Source: Mesorhabditis belari (lineage: Eukaryota > Nematoda > Chromadorea > Rhabditida > Rhabditidae). From it: 64,000 nt of DNA. Each line of letters opens with the position of its first letter. Positions within the stretch are counted from its first letter, which is position 1. Below are positions 59,646 through 64,000 of this stretch, in pieces. The position numbers and the translations under genes were made by a program. The stretch covers positions 1 through 64,000 of the forward strand of contig CAUEEP010000367.1 of NCBI GenBank assembly GCA_958450365.1, written 5' to 3'. The notes beneath the pieces were generated by a model. That model worked only from the letters and a program-made list of their open reading frames with translations. It did no database searches and was not told where the DNA came from.

Positions 59646-62600
59646 ATGTTTTTCTACACGTTCAGCAATGGATCAAGAATCTTTATTTGTATCTTTGTGA
59701 ACCCAGAGGTTTTTCAGGTAAATGTAAAGTTTAGAGGTTTTAGGTCAAAGCTAAACTGATCTAAGGATCAGGCTGTTCAGGCTGTTCAGGCTGTTCAGGC
59801 TGTTCAGGCTGTTCAGGCTGTTCAGGCTGTTCAGGCTGTTCAGGCTGTTCAGGCTGTTCAGGCTGTTCAGGCTGTTCAGGCTGTTCAGGCTGTTCAGGCT
59901 GTTCAGGCTGTTCAGGCTGTTCAGGCTGTTCAGGCTGTTCAGGCAACGAGTTTGCCAGAGTTGGAGCTAATCTTCTTGCTTTGACCTGTCCTGCTTGGTC
60001 TCGAACTGGACTTGAACTGATCCTGCGAACTTTTAAGCAGCCTGTCCTGCTTTTGCGAACAAGCATGTCCTGCTTGTCAAAACCGGCCAAGCTCCGTTCT
60101 GAGCTACCAGAATTGATCATGGTTTAAGCAAAGTTTGATTTGACTCTGTTCTAAACCTGACCTTAGCACTCGTCGACCCTTGAGCATCCACTAATGCTCA
60201 AGATCTGTCCTGCCTGGCCTGATCTTGACCTTGAGCATTAATGATCTGTCCGGATGGCCTCGGGCTTGATCCTGGTCTGACCGGAGCTGGCCCAAAGCTG
60301 TTTCTAGTCTTTTCTGACTCAAATCTGATCAGAAAAATCTATATTCATTCTGTTCGCAAAACCGCAAAACCAAAAGCACAATTTTCAGGCAAATACCCTG
60401 CCTTACTACATTTACAAATCCCTTTTCGCTTTGGATATGCTAATCTGTCTAATTGCGACGCTTTGCTATATCCCGTTTATCAAAATCCTTTATCGAACGG
60501 CTCAATTCCATGGAAATCTTGTTCGAATTTTTCTCTGTTTCTCCACAGCGATGCTGATTCATGGCCCGTTGAGATTCATGCTAACACCATTTGAATTCAA
60601 TGTCGTTCAATTGAGTGCATCCCGTTTTTCTGATTTCTTGCTGATAGTGATAAGTGAGCTTCGGATTTGTTGCGGATGTCTGGCCGGATTTGTTGTTCAA
60701 GCGATCATCTGTGAGAGGTACTGTAATTTCTATGTTGCAGTAAGATTGTTAAAGTAATATTGTTACCCTTAAATAGTACGTTAAAATGTGCCCACTTTCG
60801 AAAGTTACCCTAATCGAGCTATCAATCTTTTATCAATCAATCCTTTTCCTAAAACTTGTCCTAGACTACCGTAATCTTGACCTTATTTCATCCAATTTTT
60901 ATCTCTTTTTCGATATCTTTTGTGAGCACTTACAGAATTAAACAAAAAGTAGATAAATGGAACCAAAATAGAGCCAAGATTACGGTCGAAAGGTTAGAAA
61001 ACATATGGCCAGGCTCGTACAATTGCTAAACATTTGATAACTGACATTAGTGCAAAGCTAAATACCATGTTTTCTCTAATAGTAGTGCATCCCAGCGAGC
61101 CGAGTTCGTGACTATTTTACGGCTTCCAGACTTTTGCAGAAGCGCAACACTCAAATCTCCCACTAGATCTCATCGTCAGCTACATTTTCCGACCGTACTT
61201 CGATAGGTTCTGATAAACGCTTTTTGAGATTCCGAGAAATTTAGGCGACGCTCAGGGTGAATACTACTCTTTTAGAGAGAATACGGTGTCTAAAACCAGC
61301 TATTAGAGAGTACGGTATCTAAAACCGGCTACGCGTGCATTCTAGCTTTCCGTAGTACGTGAGGATATTCTATCTAGAGGAACTGAGAGCACATAGCAGA
61401 AAACTGATTGCAGATTCGGATTCCTCACCCCTGAAAGCCCCCGAGTACAAATTTTCATTTTTCTAGCTTACTTCGTTGTAATTTTACGTTAACGTATTTT
61501 GTATTGTCGCGTAGGCGTGACAGAAAAACGGATGGACGTTTTATTGCTTGAAATGCTTGAAATGCTGCCCAAGTTTCTCGAAAAACTACTTGATTACGCC
61601 AAGATTACGGTAGAAAGGTTACGTTTTAGCAAAACATATGGCCAGACTCGTACAATTGTCAAACATTTGATAACTAACATTAGTGCAAAGCTAAATAAAT
61701 CTTTGTTTATCAAATTTTCCGTTAGCAAACGTCCAATAACGTCCAATCCTTTCAGAATTTTTGCCACCTACTACATTTGGAACTACGAAGACTCCAAGAA
61801 AACGCACGTCTCGAAAATCGTCTTATCCCTCTACTTTTTCTTTGCCATATTCTCCTCAATTGCTATGCCTCTAGGTTTAATTTAGTGAATCACATTTTTC
61901 GTAATTAGTACGACTAGTAGTTGGCCTGCTTTGGCTAAACATTTACATTAACTTTCCAGCGTATCCTGTCTATCCAATAGTAATTAGTACGACGAGTAGT
62001 TTGTCTTTTTTAGCTAAACATTTACACTAACTTTCCAGCGTATCCTGTCTATCCAATGAAATCAATTATTATCGCACAGAGCATTTATTCTCTGGTGACA
62101 GCGGCTCTCTTTACGGTAAGTGTTACAGTTTTTCGAAAATACACTCTTGTAACCTAAAGCTAGCTATAATTTAAGAAACGCTGGAGAAAGTGAACTTTGT
62201 TAAGATTCACCAAGATACTGTGTTGAGACTAGACTTTTAACAAAAACAGCTGTCGGTCCTTTTTTGCCGTTGACAATTTAAGGTTTTTTTTTTGTGTTTT
62301 TCTCAGCACCAATCCTTTTATTTTGACTATTTTGATTATCATTCGATGCAGAATCAAATCCCGCGTCGAATGATACAAAAAACAACTCAAAATATAATAT
62401 CCATGCAAAGTTATTGGCTCAAGCCTAAACCCCGCCTATTATGAGCCGGACTTAACCATTTGCCTCATAACTTTGCATGGATATTACATTTTGAGCTGTT
62501 TTCGGTATTATTCGACGCGGAATTTTATTCTGCATCGAATGATAATCAAAATAGTCAAAATAAAAGGATTGGTGGTGAGAAAAAGACAAAAAAACCTTAA

Positions 62601-64000
62601 ATTGTCAACGGCAAAAAGGACCGAGAGCTATTTTTGTTAAAAGTCTAGTTGAGATTGTTCTGACAAACTTTCTAAACTCTTCCAAATCTTAGCTCAAAAC
62701 TCTCCAGCTTATTGTCTTTTCAACTCATATTCATTGGGGAATTTTTAGATCTATTGGCGTTTATGGGTTTACAATCACGATGTCTTCAAAGTGCTTTCCG
62801 ATATGCAATTCGGTGAAAAGGGTTACACACTCGGTGTCAGATTTCAAGTTGAGGAGAATATTCGAGCGATGAAGGTAAAATAGTAAACACAACTTTTCTG
62901 GTACACTCAAATCGCATTTAAATAAAATTACTGTAGAATTCAAGTGTACTAGAAAGGCTTTTGTTTCGAGTAGAAAAGTCGGTACTTGTCGGTTATACAT
63001 TCACAGAGACTGAGCATCCCCATCCGAGACTTCTCGGTTATCGATTTTCGTTCGACTGATCGACTGATCACTTCAGACGAGCACTTCACTGAACTCTACT
63101 TCACTGAACATAAGCACTCCTCACAAGTTGTCAGCTTCTTGCTTAACCGAGATGGGTCTGTGTGGATGTATAACCGACAAGTACCCAATAGTGAATCAAG
63201 CCAACAGAAACTTGACATTTTTACTGAAGCATTTCAATGCTAAACCATAGCTTTTTTGCCATGAAAACCGTAAGTAAACAGTCATGAAAACAGCCATGAA
63301 AACAGCCATAAAAACTGGCTGCTTACCTACGGAAGTTCTTTTAAATAGATGTCTTTTAGAAAAAACCCTTCTGATCATTAGCACTTGGCTTAAATAAAGA
63401 CCAAAAGATATTTGATTGAACAAAAGTGAGTCAAGCTTCAACAGAAACTTGACATTGTTACTGAAGCATTGAAGCAAGGCTAAGCCAAGCAACTGAAGCA
63501 AGGCTAAACCAAGCAACTGAAGCAAGGCTAAGCCAAGCAACTTGATATTTGATTGAACAAAAGTGGGCACTTGTCGGTTATACATCGACAGAGACTCATC
63601 TCGGTTAAGCATCCCCATCCGAGTCTTCTCGGTTATCAATTTTCGTTCGACTGATCGACTGATCACTTCAGGCGAGCACTCTACATCACTGAACATAATC
63701 ATCCCTCAAAAGTTGCCAGCTTCCTGCTTAACCGAGTTGAGTCTCTGTGAATGTTTAACAGAAAAGTACCGAAAAGTTCACCAATTAACATCAATTCTCA
63801 GCTTCTCCGGTGTTTTGTCATTTTCAACACCGTTTTCATCTTTATCAATTGCTTCTTCGGGATCATGGCTTTAGAAGTTTTTGATACGGAAACACCGGGC
63901 GGTCAACTCATTTTACAAACTTTTGATTTATTAATCGCTGTGTAAGTTGAAATTTCGATTACAAATTCGATTTTAAAGACAAAAATGGTTTTAGATACAC
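59646..64000 (+). CDS. Sre-family chemoreceptor, gene 3 of cluster (partial, runs off window)
   Basis: Visible exons: 59646-59717, 60389-60717, 61756-61874, 62039-62115, 62749-62874, 63802-63941 and the start of exon 7 at 63995. About 289 codons are seen; the C-terminal ~60 residues lie beyond 64000. Exon lengths 72, 329, 119, 77, 126 and 140 equal gene 1. Motifs are MFFYTFSNG, LIHGPLRFML, IICERIFATYYIWNYE, YTLGVRFQVEENIRAM and LLRCFVIFN. The exon 3 donor (CTAG|GTTTAA) is weak, and the codon joining exons 3 and 4 becomes Ala where genes 1 and 2 have Trp. The exon 4 acceptor region is tandemly duplicated (see separate entry). Introns carry a 9-bp repeat, a MITE, a foldback and two TIR elements. 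Confidence 0.9.
59765..59943. repeat. 9-bp tandem repeat (CAGGCTGTT), ~20 copies
   Basis: A nearly perfect array in intron 1 of sre gene 3. The minus strand gives an open Pro-Glu-Gln repeat frame, which is a product of the repeat. Confidence 0.97.
61063..61287 (+). mobile_element. MITE family A, copy 10
   Basis: The left tip TACCATGTTTTCTCTAATAG, the family body, and a right end CTTTTAGAGAGAATACGG. It lies in intron 2 of sre gene 3. A flanking block (60977-61064, GATTACGGTCGAAAGGTTAG ... GCAAAGCTAAATA) is duplicated without the MITE at 61600-61700. Confidence 0.82.
61898..62058. repeat. Tandem duplication of an intron/exon boundary
   Basis: Two ~75-bp copies each contain AATTAGTACGAC, then GCTAAACATTTACA.TAACTTTCCAG and CGTATCCTGTCTATCCAAT. 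The second copy is the working exon 4 start (acceptor ending 62038). The first acceptor would lead to stop codons within about 20 codons. Confidence 0.85.
62250..62632. repeat. Foldback element family C, copy 2
   Basis: Same arms as 36590-36965 (GTCGGTCCTTTTTTGCCGTT left; TCAACGGCAAAAAGGACCGA right). The central phrase CATAACTTTGCATGGATATT is near-identical between the two copies. It lies in intron 4 of sre gene 3. A short fragment (CCATTCGACGCAGAATTTTATCC) is also at 54588. Confidence 0.9.
62981..63185. mobile_element. ~205-bp TIR element family E, copy 1
   Basis: Ends GGTACTTGTCGGTTATACAT and, inverted, ATGTATAACCGACAAGTACC. The body has CGACTGATCGACTGATCACTT. It lies in intron 5 of sre gene 3. 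Confidence 0.88.
63566..63770. mobile_element. ~205-bp TIR element family E, copy 2
   Basis: Same body (TCCGAGTCTTCTCGGTTATC, CGACTGATCGACTGATCACTT). The right end is more diverged (GAATGTTTAACAGAAAAGTACC). Between the two copies lie a duplicated GAAACTTGACATTnTTACTGAAGCATT block and a short GCAAGGCTAAGCCAAGCAACTGAA repeat. Confidence 0.82.

Noticed and set aside
59761..60120. Pro-Glu-Gln repeat ORF on the minus strand
   Set aside because: Frame through the CAGGCTGTT array in intron 1 of sre gene 3, antisense to it; no conserved non-repeat domain.
61499..61885. 128-residue plus-strand ORF
   Set aside because: Only its last part (from 61756) is real coding sequence, exon 3 of sre gene 3; the upstream part is intron read in frame.

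Overview
This window is AT-rich eukaryotic DNA, almost certainly from a rhabditid nematode. The evidence is short introns ending in TTTCAG-type acceptors, Sre-family and Str-superfamily chemoreceptors, a transthyretin-like (TTL) gene, TTAGGC-type repeats, and a repeat-rich background of mariner, pogo, hAT and foldback elements. All gene models below were built by hand from ORFs, GT/AG sites and matching intron phases. None is supported by transcripts.

Layout. 1-4.7 kb: a nine-exon serpentine receptor gene on the minus strand (1720-4658). 4.7-12.0 kb: a transposon zone with a 521-bp TIR element, two copies of a ~220-bp palindromic MITE, and a decayed hAT element whose transposase is split by an apparently intact 1252-bp mariner. 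12.0-15.4 kb: a paralogous nine-exon receptor gene on the plus strand. 18.3-23.6 kb: a 13-exon SLC36-like amino-acid transporter on the minus strand. 25.7-30.3 kb: a Thr/Pro-rich unknown gene whose long first intron holds a single-domain thioredoxin/nucleoredoxin-like gene on the same strand. 31.6-37.2 kb: an eight-exon secreted Pro/Gly/Met-rich protein with a pogo-like remnant in one intron. 37.7-45.3 kb: a field of tRNA-Gly(UCC) genes, mostly in head-to-head pairs. One group lies in intron 1 of the TTL gene (41779-44293), and another pair lies in intron 1 of the first sre gene. 44.8-64 kb: three tandem seven-exon sre-type receptor genes with the same exon structure; the third runs off the window.

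Between sre genes 2 and 3 lies a ~4-kb block. It contains a 5'-truncated non-LTR retrotransposon tail and an inverted, nearly identical partial copy of sre gene 2. That copy is itself interrupted by an 847-bp TIR element, and the whole block is bracketed by a ~130-bp direct repeat.

Functionally the window is a chemosensory receptor neighbourhood (two Str-like, three Sre-like receptors) plus a transporter, a redox protein and two secreted or low-complexity proteins. There is no sign of an operon linking functions. The most unusual features are the repeated divergent tRNA-Gly cassettes, the nested transposon insertions with readable pre-insertion sites, the same-strand gene in an intron, and scattered tRNA-like sequences with long variable regions.
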